The notes: generated from the sequence alone by a model not told the origin. A stretch of 64,000 bases of DNA from Gnetum montanum (GCA_015680685.1 MNCI01038224.1:114549-178548), one strand, 5' to 3'; numbered from the stretch's first letter, positions 22,434 through 34,399 are shown. Numbers and translations: made by a program.

Positions 22434-23540
22434 AAGGTTGACTGACAAGTTACATCCCATGCAATATCTTCTAAAGAAAGGGGTTAACTTCAAGTGGACA
22501 ACTCAGTGTCAACAAGCCTTCGACGATCTAAAGAAAGAACTCTCACACCTCCTGACTGTGCATCTACCACAAAGGGATAAACCATTATTTTTCTACCTCC
22601 CCACCTCCAACACATCTGTCGTAGCATGGCTATGTTAGAAGCGAGACGATGGTTCCTAAATACTAATGTATTACCTGAGCCACGTACTAATAGTGCATGA
22701 GGAAAAATACAACAAAGTGGAGAGGAATTTCCTTGCCTTAGTACCCACACTAAAAGAGTGGAGGCATTACCTATTTCACAGTACAACCAACATCATTTGC
22801 AAAAGCAATATACTTTAGGCTATCACTAACAACCTATACGAAAGTAGCAGGATAGCCCGATGGAAGGCAATAACCGCAGAGTTTGATTTACACTATGTAA
22901 GTCAATCATCAACGAAGGGTCAAGCCATAGCGACCCAACTCACAGCCTCGCCAGTCGATGATCAAGCAACCATAGACCCCGAATTCCTAGATAGAAATGT
23001 CAACATTGTCCTATCACATTTCGAAGCCACTTTAGACTTCGACGGTGCCTCAACCGTGCAAGGAGGTAGCACCGCTTCCATCATAACATTCCCCTATGGG
23101 GAAATGCATCCATCCGCTTATTGTTTTGCATTCCCTTGCACCAAGAACATGGTCGAATATGAGGGGCTACTCAGAGGCCTCTTAACTACCCAAGCATCAC
23201 GCATACAACACTTGGTGATCCAGGGAGATTTACAACTAGTCGTGAATCAACCCTACTGCGACCTAGCAAAAATCCTGCTTAAGTAATTTGCAACCATAGA
23301 TGTGCAACACATGCCATGCAATGAGAACACTGTGGCAGATGCCTTAGCTACCCTTGCATTAAAAATTTCATCACATTCCCTAGCAAACCTGCCAACCTCG
23401 ATTATAGAGTGCATAGTGCCTATCACTCAGGTGGAACATGTGGCCTCTGTCAATGCTACGAATACCCAAGAGTGGTATGCCAACATTAAAACTTATCTAC
23501 AACATGGAAAACCCCCAAGTGGATTAACATCCACCTAGAG
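22434..23540 (+). pseudogene. RNase H and archaeal-type RNase H of element 2 pol
   Basis: The first RNase H reads YYLSHVLIVHEEKYNKVERN (about 22670-22730). The second, aRH, reads LDFDGASTVQGGS, NMVEYEGLL, GDLQLVVNQ and NENTVADALATLA. Compared with element 1, about 13 residues (QVTDVYTCKAQHL in element 1) are missing after the LVVN motif near 23250, so the aRH core is damaged. The third acidic position survives in GDLQ. Stops TAG occur near 22636, 22657, 22816 and 23283. Confidence 0.88.
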
Positions 23541-24713
23541 AGATGTAATTCGTAAGCTTGCCTGGTAATAAATGCTCATGGAAAATGATGTCTTGTGCCA
23601 ACACTCCTACAACGGGATATTGCTGGCATGCATGGGTGGTGAGAAAGCACAAAAGGTAGTTAATAAAGTGCATGAGGGGTTGTGTAGTGGACACATAGCA
23701 CCCAGGGCTACAACTACAAAAATCAGATGCTTAGGGTACTACTGGCCCCACATGGAGTGTGAATGCCTGTCGAAAGTCAAGATGTGTGACATGTGCCAGA
23801 GATACGCAAATCTCATACACGTAGCACCTGTAGACCTACATCCAATGCAAATCACATGGCCCTTCCAACGATGGGAACTCGACCTCATAGGGCCTATCAT
23901 GCCTAAATCCTCCACAGGGCATAGTTTCATTATCACTGCCACTGAGTACTTCACCAAGTGGGTGGAAGCTATCCCCCTAAGGAAGACAATGTCTCAGCAA
24001 ATCTACCATTTCATCCTAGACAACATCGTAACAAGATTTGAGCTTCCAATGACTATTGTGACCAACAATGGGCCATAGTTTAGCAGTACAGAAACCCAAA
24101 CCTTCTGCAACAATCTAGGCATTAAGAAATCATTCACCTCCCCCTATTATCCGCAAGAAAATGGGTAGGAAAAGGCTACAAATAAGTCCATCATCAACTT
24201 ACTAAAGTGGATGCTTAACAACAACAAGAAGCAGTGGCACGAGAAAATCCTCTATGTTCTGTGGGCCTACTGGACGACATGCAGGACCGCCACAAATAAG
24301 ATCCCTTACAACCTTGTTTATGGATATGAAGCTATGTTGCCTCTTGATTTGTAGGTACCATCACTCCAGATAATCCTATCCGATGTCATGAGCGAAGCCC
24401 AGAACAACGAGTTGTGGATCATCAACGTCGACTCAATAAAGGAGGAGTGTGTGCAGATGCTGAGGTGCATCGAGCACTACTAGAGCAAGTAGCAGTAGAA
24501 GCACCATGTAGACCCACATCAATGGCTAGTGCAGAAGGAAGACCTCATCCTCAAGGCCATCCGTGAGCACGTGAGCAAATTCTCAGCTAACTAGGAAGCT
24601 CCTTATGTGCTCACTAAATCCTTCGACAATGGAGCCTTCAAGCTGGTGGACATGGATGGTAATGAGTTTGCCAACCTAGTGAATCACTCATACCTTAAGC
24701 CGTACTACGTCTG
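23541..24713 (+). pseudogene. Integrase of element 2 pol
   Basis: The zinc-finger region KVHEGLCSGH...CDMCQ, core motifs WPFQRWELDLIGPI, FTKWVEAIPLRKT and IVTNNGP, and the C-terminal NGAFKLVDMDGNEF...SYLKPYYV ending at TGA 24711-24713 are all visible. The second catalytic Asp is Asn here (TNNG). Eight or so TAG stops interrupt it (for example about 24076, 24169, 24352, 24481, 24490, 24496, 24592), most where element 1 has Gln or Trp. This is decay by C-to-T at CAG and CCA sites. Confidence 0.9.
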
Positions 24714-25922
24714 AAGCATGATGGCAACCACCACCTTCTGCTACGATGATAAACTGGTAGCAACATCGAGCAGTGTCCTCAATGACGTTAAACTAGCGGC
24801 ATCGAGCACCATCCGTCATGATGTAAAACTAGCATGGCCCGTCCACTAAAATTATAAACTGGCACATACACTCTGCTGGGAACCTAAACTAGCACACGGT
24901 CTATCGAGACCTTAAACTGGGTTCACGTTACATACCCAACATGCATCTACATCAAGTACGCATTAGACAAGCATGCACAGTGCTGACGTGTGGGTGGGAC
25001 GTTGCAGCTCCGGAACATAGTTCACGATGCAATGAGAATGCGGTCTGGGACATACGTGATGCCACCACCTTTGGCATCCTATTGACCCTCTCGAGATGTT
25101 GTATGGAATTACACAGGTCCGCCGGACCTACCATTGCCATGGCCCATCACCCTAACGGTAGTTCCCTGGCTAGTTTCCGCAGCTGGAGTTCCAGTAGTAT
25201 TGTGGCCCAGCCAAAATATTGTTACTCTCCAACCCCTTGCCAATGCCTCAACTCACACAACATTTAGCTATGTGATAGTTGATCCCATAGCTGAACTGAG
25301 AATGCATGCCTGTGGCAGGGATTTAAGAGCATCCGCGCATATAGCAACTCCTAGTGCCTTCGAGGCCAGGTCCTCCACACTGATGCTGCCAAGGCTGCTG
25401 CTAGCCTTCCTGCTTTGGACATCAAACACTAGCAGCAATGCCCAACAGCTTCAACAATGCCAGCAGCCAACAAGACCTTTGCCCCTACGGGTACAGCTTA
25501 CAATAGCAGCAAATGCTACAACATCGCTAAGTGAGTGCCTTGACTAGCTCAGCCACTTCAGAGTGCAAATTCCATGATGTGCATAATACAACTTGTCATA
25601 TGGAAAGCATCTATAGGTAGGTCAAAATCCTTCAGGGATGTAACGCAACTCATCCTGCGAAGGAAACACCTATCCTACGAGAGGTTGAAGAATAGTGCTA
25701 GCCAAAGATGAAAATGCAAACTAGTCCCTCATGAGCACTTTGACGAGGGACTCTGCTAAACATCATCTTTGCTCTCTTCCTTAACCTCTTAAAAACCAAT
25801 GCAACACTCTCAAGTGTGGCCAAGCAACGTATCAACACTCACCAAGCGACAACCTTAGCATTTTTCCTGCTGCGGTGTTTCGTATTCTTTGTCAACATCT
25901 ATTGAACCCATCCTCTAGACGT
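24714..25922 (+). other. 3' untranslated region of element 2
   Basis: This noncoding 1.2 kb between integrase and polypurine tract contains reverse-oriented TTAAACTAG stem-loop repeats at about 24755-24930 (for example GTC-N6-GAC near 24757-24770). Small ORFs at 24941-25547 show no recognisable domain and are not supported as genes. Confidence 0.55.
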
Positions 25923-25939
25923 TGACAAAGAGGGGCCAA
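25923..25939 (+). promoter_or_regulatory. Polypurine tract of element 2
   Basis: TGACAAAGAGGGGCCAA lies immediately before the LTR start TGAAACACC. It is nearly the same as the element 1 tract at 3578-3594. Confidence 0.85.
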
Positions 25940-27540
25940 TGAAACACCCCAAAAATTTCAAATTCATTCTCACTTCACCAGGCCTTTGCAATTCACGCAG
26001 AACCACGACAGTTCTTCGGAATGTGAACACTCTGAATTCAGTCTAGCTAGCTCAGCAAATTTTCTACTTTAGGTGTAAACAGACTCTATGGGTTATCCCG
26101 CTTGTCCACCTAAGTAGTGTGCTAAGCTGACAACCTACTCAGAAACGGTGCACAAAGTTAACAACAGCGCTCAAGATGCACAAAATAGTTTGGCAAGTTT
26201 TCTAAGATATGAAGTCTACTATGCTATGCTACGCTCCACTATGTAGCATAGCAAGCTTCAAAAAAATTGCAAAATGAAGTGCCATGCTACGTAGTGTAGC
26301 GTAGCATGGCAACAACTATACAACCAGTTCCCTCGCTCAACTTCAAGACCTTCAACAATATCCCTTTCCATCAGGAAGCGACGGACCATGTCTGCTATTA
26401 GGCTATGCTAAGCGACATGGCACAGCAAGGTGTGGCAATCCTGCAGAAGAGATAGAAGGCAACTCCAAGGGTAAAATCAGCAAGCTTGTTAGTCTCGCAA
26501 CACAGGAAGCAAAGTTTGCAAGTCGGCAAATTTTTCGCGACTAAGGCTAGTCACTACGCTACACTACACTACATAGCGTAGCATAGCATAGCAAGCATGC
26601 AATACACATATAGCAAAACACGTGACAAGGTGCTACGCTATGCTAAACATGCTACGCTACGAAGCATAGCAAGGCATGCTGGTGATTATGCATCATTAAT
26701 GCACTTCACCTAATCAGATTGTTGGCACATGTCTCGAGACGCTGACGGTGCAATTACAGTGTGGCAAGCTCACAGTTATAGCATGGTAGACTCGAATTAC
26801 AACAGTCATGCAAGCCCAATGCTCATGCATGGCACATGCAGCACAAGTAATTCAACATGGGCCCAAGGCACGTGGTGTCCAAACTGCCCCTTTTGTGTGC
26901 CCTTGGTCCTATAAATACCCCAAAAAATAGCATTCAAAGGGTTCAAAAAATTTTCCTGATTCTTCAACTTTTCCTCTCTCTAGCATTCAAGTTCTCTTCC
27001 ACGCACATTGTAACATCAAGCATTGTAAGCTTTTTGTTTGACTCTGCAAATAGTGAGCATTTGCAGTTGGCATTTTGTTCCATCCCCTTTCTACCACCTT
27101 GGTAGAATCCCCACATTGTTAGCACCCAAGCACACAACATGTTTCGCTCTACATGCCCTGGTTACTCTCGGGATCTCTACACTCTGCCATGCTGTGCAAC
27201 CGACTGTATCTGCCTTGACAGAGCAAACTTGTAGCTTCAAAGCAGTGCATTTTTCTAACTGCATTTTACTTTGTTTCCTACTTATTGTTGTGTTTTGCAC
27301 TATTTTTTATGCTTTATTTACTTCCAAGCATTACTTCATATTTTCATCCCCATTTTCAAAACTATATGTTGCAAAAGGCTATATAGATGCCAATTAAGTC
27401 CCTGTCTAATTAACCAAACCATTCAGGGTGCCCCGTATCTGCTCACACCTAGCACGGCCCTCCTGCGGGTACAAGGTCGGAACTGTCGCTCCCGCTGACC
27501 CCTCGGTGTTTTTCACCCATCAACATTTTCGGTCGCTACA
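25940..27540 (+). repeat. 3' LTR of element 2
   Basis: This LTR of 1601 bp starts TGAAACACCCC and ends GGTCGCTACA. It aligns in inverted orientation with 34998-36574. TATAAATA lies at 26910-26917. Palindromic GCATAGC words cluster at 26215-26320 and 26560-26670, including an 11-bp perfect inverted repeat GCCATGCTACG...CGTAGCATGGC at 26281-26310. Confidence 0.9.
26910..26917 (+). promoter_or_regulatory. TATA box of element 2 LTR
   Basis: GGTCCTATAAATACCCC matches the plant TATA consensus closely. Equivalent positions in the other LTRs read TATAAATA (35602-35609 minus) and TATAAGTA (56385-56392 minus). Confidence 0.65.
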
Positions 27541-27555
27541 AGGGGTGCGACACCA

Positions 27556-27647
27556 ACATAGTTTAAGGTCCCAGTGGACCACTGTGCTAGTTTATGGTCC
27601 CAACGGACCATACATGCCAGTTTAACGGACCATACATCCCACTGTGC
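27556..27647 (-). repeat. Stem-loop repeats at the truncated end of element 3
   Basis: GGTC-CCAGTG-GACC (27567-27580) and ATGGTC-CCAACG-GACCAT (27594-27611) each follow AGTTTA. They resemble the post-integrase repeats of elements 1 and 2, so the segment likely derives from the 3' UTR. Confidence 0.65.
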
Positions 27648-27932
27648 TATGTCTAGGAGGAAGCTGAGCTTTACCATTTTCACTTCCCCCTTTGATGTGG
27701 TCACAAGCGTCTCGATGAGAGAGTCCTTGGTCACATCCCCAACCTCTATGTCTAGGGCTTGGACTAGATGCTTGAGCTAGTCTGGGGATGCCTCTAAGCC
27801 TGCTATGGTGCTAGTTGTGGTCAACCCCCAATTGATCATGTTGGGGTCTAACTATCTCGTGAGCTTGCCCTGTGGACTTGCTAACGTTAAAGGCGTTTAA
27901 AGGTCATGATGGATTTCCATCTCTTGCTCGAC
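27648..27932 (-). pseudogene. N-terminal pol fragment of element 3
   Basis: After the acceptor at 27933-27934 the minus strand aligns with the start of element 2 pol: SLIETLVTTSKGEVKMVKLS against CLVETSITTSKGKVKTLKLS. The homology stops near LLDIA at about 27650, where the sequence passes into stem-loop repeats. All RT motifs are lost. Confidence 0.8.
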
Positions 27933-27934
27933 CT
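27933..27934 (-). promoter_or_regulatory. Candidate 3' splice site before pol, element 3
   Basis: TTATGTTGGTAG|GTCGAGCAAG on the minus strand, with CTTAACTAGG upstream as in element 2. CAG has become TAG, but AG is kept. Confidence 0.5.
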
Positions 27935-27959
27935 ACCAACATAAGATAAAAGCCTAGTT

Positions 27960-28545
27960 AAGGGGTGTCTTTTGACAAAGATTGTATGTAACAAAAATTT
28001 GCAAAATAGTAATGTGATGCAACTCGTGAAGTGTGATGATGTAAAGATTGAATGTTTGTCAATTTAAGGTCATTGAGGACCACCAAGGCATGAAAATGCA
28101 GGACCGTTGAAGATGCAAAATTGCTGATACAAAGTGTGAAGTTGCAAAATAGTGGACATGCAAATGTCAAACTGCTAGTTTAGTGTTATTTCAGACTATC
28201 AAATTGTAGCATGTAAGATCTTAATATGCAAAATGAAACAGGGAACTTTGGGTATGCGTTAACGCAAACATACGAATTGCTGACATGAAAACATGAAACT
28301 GCTAGAAATTGCAACACTACTAATGTGGAAGAAGATGTGAAAACCATCCATGTAAGAAGGTAGTATCGTTAGTTTAACATCATTGCAGACTACGAACACG
28401 ATAGGTTGAAACTACTAGTTTAGGGTCTTTTCGGATTGTTAGAGGTGCAACTACGCTAGGATTGCTAGTTTAAGGGCTTTTCGGACTGGTCGCACTACAA
28501 TTGCCAGGATTACTAGTTTAAGGTCTTTTCAGACCTGTAACAAAA
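27960..28545. repeat. Stem-loop array upstream of copy C, element 3
   Basis: TAGTTTA-type units occur with inverted repeats: GGTC-ATTGAG-GACC near 28065-28078, and partial units CATC-ATTGCA-GAC, GGTC-TTTTCG-GA and GGTC-TTTTCA-GACC up to 28545. It aligns inverted with 20700-21260. Confidence 0.7.
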
Positions 28546-28714
28546 AATATATTTTTTTTTTTGTTTTTGAGAAAGCATACAGTTAGCCTGAAGCATATCA
28601 AGGCTTTAATGCTAATAGTGATGCGATGTCGTGGCGAGCATTCTACGCTGTACGGCGCGCTCCGCATTAATCGGAGAGAGAGAGCGGCAAGTTTTCCCAT
28701 ATTATCATTACAAC

Positions 28715-28722
28715 CATAAATA
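28715..28722 (+). promoter_or_regulatory. TATA-like box of copy C
   Basis: ACCATAAATAGGG lies about 155 bp before ATG 28876. The position and sequence are conserved in copy A (20516-20523, minus). Confidence 0.5.
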
Positions 28723-28875
28723 GGGATTAAACCCTGGCAATTTTTCCATTCTCACCGTAAGAGCATAGAGCCCACATCAGAGCACAAGGTGATTTCAGAG
28801 CATGAAGCAATTGTGTTAACAACTAGCAAGGTGAGTTTTTACAGCAAAGAGGAGGGTAAATCTGCAAGCAAGACA

Positions 28876-31800
28876 ATGGCTCCTAAGACTCATTTGGTGC
28901 TTGCAAAGGTTAAGTAGGTGAAGAAGACCCTAGGGTGTGCAACACAGGTGCACGTTACGGCACGGAAGAGCACGTCGTTCACCCAGTAGGTTACTATGTT
29001 TCCTTTACCTTTTTGTTTTGTGTCTTCTGTTGTTCTCTACTTTCATTTTGCATCCATTCTTGGCTACCTATGTTTTTTGTGGTCACATCATTTTGGCCCT
29101 TGCATCGTCACTATCATAATTTTGGCCATGGCAGATGCATAAACATTATGTCATAGTTGTATGCAAGGCCGCTGAAACTGCCACCACCGCAGTTGTCATA
29201 ACCGCGGGGGCTGGGGTGGTTTAAGTTGCTTGACCTTCGTGTGGCATAACGTAGAATCCTTAGGAGGGCTAGGCCATGTGCAATGCAATGGGGCGACATG
29301 TGTTTGTTAGGGCGTGTTGTCAATTATTCTGTTGCTATGCTAGGCTATTTGCATGTTCTTGCTAGGCTTTCAGGCCCTTGCTACGCTATGTGTGGGTAGA
29401 GGGTTGTGCTACGCTATATGGGTGAATTGCTAGCCATTGCTACATTATGCATGTATTGCCCTTAAATATGATGCTAACATTTTCTAATTTTCTTATGCAG
29501 GGCGGGAATGAAGTCTAGGCTGATTGTTTTGGAAATTAGAGGGGTCCTATGTCATGTGACTAGACACATGGCTAATGGTCCTCATCCCCAGATACGTATG
29601 GGAGAGCAAGGAGTCTGGTTCAAGAAAGTGGCACAAGGCTTCCTAAAATTCCTCCTTGACCACTTTAGGGTGATCATTTGGTCCTCCCTGGAGGGGGAGG
29701 AAGTAGCTGGCATAACAGAATCCATTTTTCTTAGGGCAAGCTAAGGCATTCTAAGGTTTCTGACTAACAAGGCAATCATGAGTGGGTGGGGAGAAGGATC
29801 CAGTCAATGCCCAACAGGTTTAAGGCACTTGGCCTGGATTTGGGATATGCCCGAGTATAGCTACTACCACAGTTTCAACACATTGTTCCTCACACATTTT
29901 ATGAAGATGTGCTTCCAGAACCTTCAAGGAATTGTCTATTGTGCTGGTGGGTGAGTTTGTTGTAGCCTTGTTCTGTTGTGTTGGTGTGATGCTAGCCATA
30001 GCGGCCTAATGCTAACAGTTCGTGTTTGCTATCAGGTTCTTCATCAACGAGGATGGGTTTCATGACATATCGGGTCTACTGGCTACAACACAACTAGCCT
30101 TACAGGAGTTCTCTTCTGCTAAGAACTTGCAGATGAGTGTGATTGGGCAATGCGGGGGCAACTACCACACCTACCCAGACGTATATTCCCCCCTCTACAA
30201 TCAATGTAAGGGGCAAGGCTGGTTGGATGGGAAGTGGGCGAAACCCTTCAAACTGGTCATGGTTGAAAAAGTTCTGGTTGAACTCCCATAGTTCCCAATG
30301 CCATATTGATCTAGTAGGTCAAGCGGTAAGTGCCATATGCTTAAGTATTTTTTCAAATTTTGAATTCTCTGCGTGTTTTGCTAAACATTTTTTGTGGAAC
30401 TGTTGTAGGGGCAAAGGAGCCTCAGGAGGTGACAGTGGTAACCTCTGAGGCACAAGGGGAAAATGTCTACTTCAAGTATGGGGATGTAGAGAAGAGTCAA
30501 CACTGGCTGAATGGCAGAGCCTCAGACTCCTTGGTCTAGAACATTGAAAAGGTGGGGCTTATGGATCTATTCTTGGTGCCAAATCTAGGTGTTCCTGCCA
30601 CCGAGATGCTTTCCCTAGTCGAATCCTATTCTAATAAGGTGGGTCACTTTCACTTGCATCTGCATGGTGTGTAGGTGGTCATTAACGTTAATGACCAGTT
30701 TTTCTTGGATTTGTTCGGTGTCCCCACTGAAGGCATTTTGATAGGGTCGAAATCCAAGATGGAGTTGACCCTCCAAAAGAAGAACATTCAGGAGTGGTTG
30801 GGGCTCACCAAGGAGCACAAGGGGATCCCTATGGATAAGCTCAAAAAAGGACCTACTATGGAGATTTACCCTATTTTCCATGCTCATGCATTCCCCCAAT
30901 TTCTCACCCAGGGAAAGGTCCTGGGGCTCGAGCAGGCCTAGATAATGCACGAGGTTATGGAGGAGGGGACTTGTTACAACTGGGCCGAGTCCTTGTGTAA
31001 AGGCTTACGGGCTGAAATCTTGGGGCACCATACAAAAACAGAGTCCCATTCCAACATCCATTATGCCTTCTACATAGGCTATCTTAAGTGCTTCACGAAG
31101 TTCTTGGTGGTTCAGGAGAAAGGAGGCTGGGTCGCACGAAATCATGACCAGATTTCCAGACCTTGGATTCGCTAAATTTTTTGGACCATTCGAGCCTAGG
31201 ATCCCCAAGAAGTAATCAAGGAGTCATTTTCTATAACGATGAAGGATCAGGTGGCCTGCAATGTTCACGGCCAAGATAGCATAAGCGAGACACCCCCCGC
31301 TATGGATGGTAGCACATCATGGGGTGAATGTCTCATGGTTGAGACTATGGCCAACAAGTTATGGAAAAAGAGGCCTCCTCTGATTAGGGAAACCCTTCAC
31401 ACGGGGGAAGGGGAGGGGCGAAGACTATGGCTTAAACTATAAAATATGCAACCCCCTATTGGTAAGTGCTTTCATTAAATGCTTAGTGTGTTGTAGTTAG
31501 CTACGCTATGCTACGCTAGATGGCATAGCGTAGTGTAGCATTTGTCTTAGGCTAACTTGCTTTGAGCTAATGCAAACGCATTTTTTGATCATCAGAAGAA
31601 AAAGAGGAAAAAGTAGAAGGCAATGGAGAGGTATAGGCCCTTAGTATAGGGACGACAAATGAAGACATAGGGACCCTAGTCTCAGAGAGAAGGGTCCTGG
31701 TCGAAAGGCAGAGAGCTCCTGCCATTAAGGTAGGGGATCTTGTTATTAGGGAGAACCCTCCTACTGGTGAGGAGGAGCCTTCCTTGAATAAAAAAGGCAC

Positions 31801-32510
31801 TGGTCTCCTTAAAAGAAATGCACCAATGCATGAAGAGGAGGTTCATAAAAATCTAGGAGGAACTTCCAGCCAGGCTTTCACCATCGTTTTACATCAGCCA
31901 GAAGTGAGACTGCAACCAAACGTTGGTGAGTTTGGCAATATGTCTCCCTTGTCATAATCCATTTTGGTCATTGGTAACATGTTTGGTTACGCAACAAGTG
32001 CTATTGCTGATGCCACGGGACCCCCTCTGGTTCACGTGGGGTCTTGGGTTGAAATCCCTGACAAATTTGTGTTTATGCAAGGGATTGTTGATGACATGAT
32101 TAATCGCCTTCAACAGGTGGACCCTGAAGTGGGTAAGTAGTAATGTCATCCGCTCTTGCATTATTATGCTAAAATTCCTTGTGTTTGCTACTTGTGCTAT
32201 GCTAATGTAATTGGTGTGTTCTTTGTGTCATGGCAGCTTCTCAACTCAAGTGGGACCCGACACAACCTTTGAAAGTCGATGCTGTGTCCACATTCCCACC
32301 AAAAGTGACCGAGGTGTCTCTTCATGCATACAATGAGATCTACAAATGTGCTTTGCACTCGGCGCACTCTTTGTGGGAGTGCAAGTGTACCAACAAGGAG
32401 CTGTGGAAACGAGTCCAGAAGGTAGAGCAGAGAGAAGCTACCCTAAGGACCGAGGTGGAGGGCCTTAAGTCGAGGAATGATTACCTCGATTGCCACAACA
32501 GCCACTATGG
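28876..32510 (+). pseudogene. Antisense FCP1-like/transposon-domain gene (copy C) inside element 3
   Basis: The exons proposed are 28876-28989, from 29135, 29501-29950, 30036-30325, 30408-31461, 31596-31925, about 31990-32132 and from 32237. The 29501 exon is the FCP1-like domain: LIVLEIRGVLCHV, GVWFKKVAQGFLKFLLDHF, VIIWSS and FNTLFLTHF, ending at a good donor GG|GTGAGT. The catalytic Asp pair is missing (LEIRGV). The 30408 exon carries FFLDLFGVPTEGILIGS, IQEWLGLTKEHKGIPM and LKCFTKFLVVQEKGGWV. The 32237 exon reads LKWDPTQPLKVDA and a coiled coil (KELWKRVQKVEQREATLRTE), matching exon 7 of copy B. In-frame TAG codons occur at 28915 and elsewhere. The C-terminus is lost by a deletion that joins the gene to gag near 32510-32650. 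Confidence 0.75.
29320..29450. repeat. GCTACGCTATGC words in an intron of copy C
   Basis: GTTGCTATGCTAGGC, TTGCTACGCTATGTG and GTGCTACGCTATATG repeat in the intron before the FCP1-like exon. Another cluster lies at 31500-31540 in the intron after the 30408 exon, and copy A has GTAGCATAGC words at about 1755-1890. The same words are in the LTRs of elements 2 and 3. Confidence 0.6.
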
Positions 32511-32639
32511 TTGTTGGGGCTTTTCCTTTTTCCTTCTTTGTGAAGGTTTTTTTATAAGAAATGTAGGTCGGGCCTTTGCTTGCCTCAGCTGTGTCTTGTA
32601 TGCTCTTAGTTTGAGTGAAAGCTTAACTAAGAGAGCGAG

Positions 32640-34335
32640 GAGCGAGGTAGTATAGTTTACACTTGATGAATTCATTCACTACATCCTTGAATATGGCCAA
32701 CAGGTGGGCCTCTGCAATAGGCTCATGGATTTCATTAAGGGTTATGCTCCAACGTTGAATGAACTTCTGGATTGGCTCTAGAGCATCTTGCTTTATGCTC
32801 ATCAACTGATCCAGCATGGTTTTTGTCTTCAAGTTGTACTTAAAATGTGTCACAAACTAGGTCAGCAACTCTTCCAGAGTTGCAATCGATGAGTGTGGTA
32901 GCGCGTGGTACCAATCCAAGGCTTTCTTGGCTAGGGACATGGTGAATATGTGAATAATTATGTGCAGCCATTGTTGCAATAGCAAAGAATTAGACCTGAA
33001 GGTGACAAGATGTGCATTTGGATCTCCCTCCTCATCGTACTTCGTGAAGTGTGGGAGAGACATCCCTGGGGGTAGTGTTAAAGCAGGGATTGCACAGCTA
33101 ATGGGGTCATCCTGGTAGAAGTCTATGACTTGTATGGTGTCAAACCTGATAGCTTTGAGGTGTTTTATTTCCTTAGTGAGGGTCTGGATGAGCTGGAATG
33201 CTTGATTTAGACCCGGCGACGTTGTAGATAGTTAGGGGGCTACAGAGGCAACTCCCACCTATGGTATGGTGGGGTTGGTGGTGTGATCCATCGGCGGTAC
33301 CATTGGGACGATCCCTACAAGTGGTGCTGCTTGTGTTGTCCACCACCCTACGAGTGACGTTGTTGGAGTAGCAACCGCGGTCTGAGCCACCAGATAGACT
33401 GCTTGTGTCATCGATGGCATAGACCATAGCCCCGTGTTGGGTTGTACTATTTACGAGGCTTTGTATTCTTGAGAGTAGACGTAGTGAGACATTGGCAATG
33501 GTTGCGGGGTAGAAAAAGAAGAAAATGGGGCCCACCACGTGGATGGGCCAAGGCCTTCCATCATGGGTGGAATAGATGTGAATGTAGGAATAGAAATAGA
33601 AGTCACATATGATTGTGAAGTAGGCATGGTATGAACATGTGGCAGTGTAGCCATGATTGGCGTATGGTGTGCTACAGGAATAAACTGCTGAACAGTTTGC
33701 AAAGGAATAGTAGCTAGAAAAGAAATAGGAAAAACAAGCGAGAGAGGGCATTGAAATGTCATGGGATTAGCATGGCTACCCATAGTAGTCGTAATCATGG
33801 GTTGTGGAAGCATAGGCATAATCACAAAGGGAGTGGTGATAGACAATGGCTTGGCCTAGAAGGACTAGGTAGAAGGGACAAGAACAGGGTTTGTTGGACT
33901 TCCCTCGTCTAATTAGGAATCGAGTTCCTCCTATCCATCTTGAAAGGCATCATCTTGGTTGGACGCTATGTCCTGTTGCTCCCTAAGCCTAGCCAACTGG
34001 ATTAGTTGGTCTAGAAGCCTCTATTCTATCTGTGTCAAAGGTAAAGAAACACTGAGAGTAGGAACAAATTCCTTCCCATTGCAGTAAGCGAACTCAAAGC
34101 TACACTTGTCCTCGAGTTCATGTATGTCTATGGGTAGATTTTCTTGCACCTTCACGTAGAGGAAGCTGTAATGCTCATTTTTTTGGGCCAATCCCTCAGG
34201 TCCTTGGTTTTGGATTCTCAAAAATCGACGTGTCTCCAACGTCTAATGCAATAGTTGTTCGGCACTAGTAGTGCCTTGAACCATGATGGGAACTTCAACG
34301 TTGAAGGTGTTAGTGGCAGTGTTTGAAAGAGCCAT
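32640..34335 (-). pseudogene. Gag of element 3, C-terminally deleted
   Basis: The frame begins at ATG 34335 (MALSNTATNTFNVEVPIMV) and contains at least seven in-frame TAG/TAA stops. Homology to element 1 gag is clear at 33063-32650: TKYDEEGDPNAHLVTF, MSLAKKALDWYHALP, FVTHFKYNLK, FIQRWSITLNEIHEPI and KCKLYYL. It diverges right after KLYYL, where element 1 continues with NAHDLNQAF, so a deletion removed the C-terminal capsid part, zinc knuckle and protease. Confidence 0.85.
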
Positions 34336-34399
34336 TGTTAAGCAAGTAGTTATGAAAAAGAGAACATGAAAAATACAGGGAAACTAGAAAATAGCAAAA

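Noticed and set aside
24941-25547. Possible small genes in the element 2 3' region
   Set aside because: No domain, no conservation with the corresponding region of element 1, and position within a 3' UTR.
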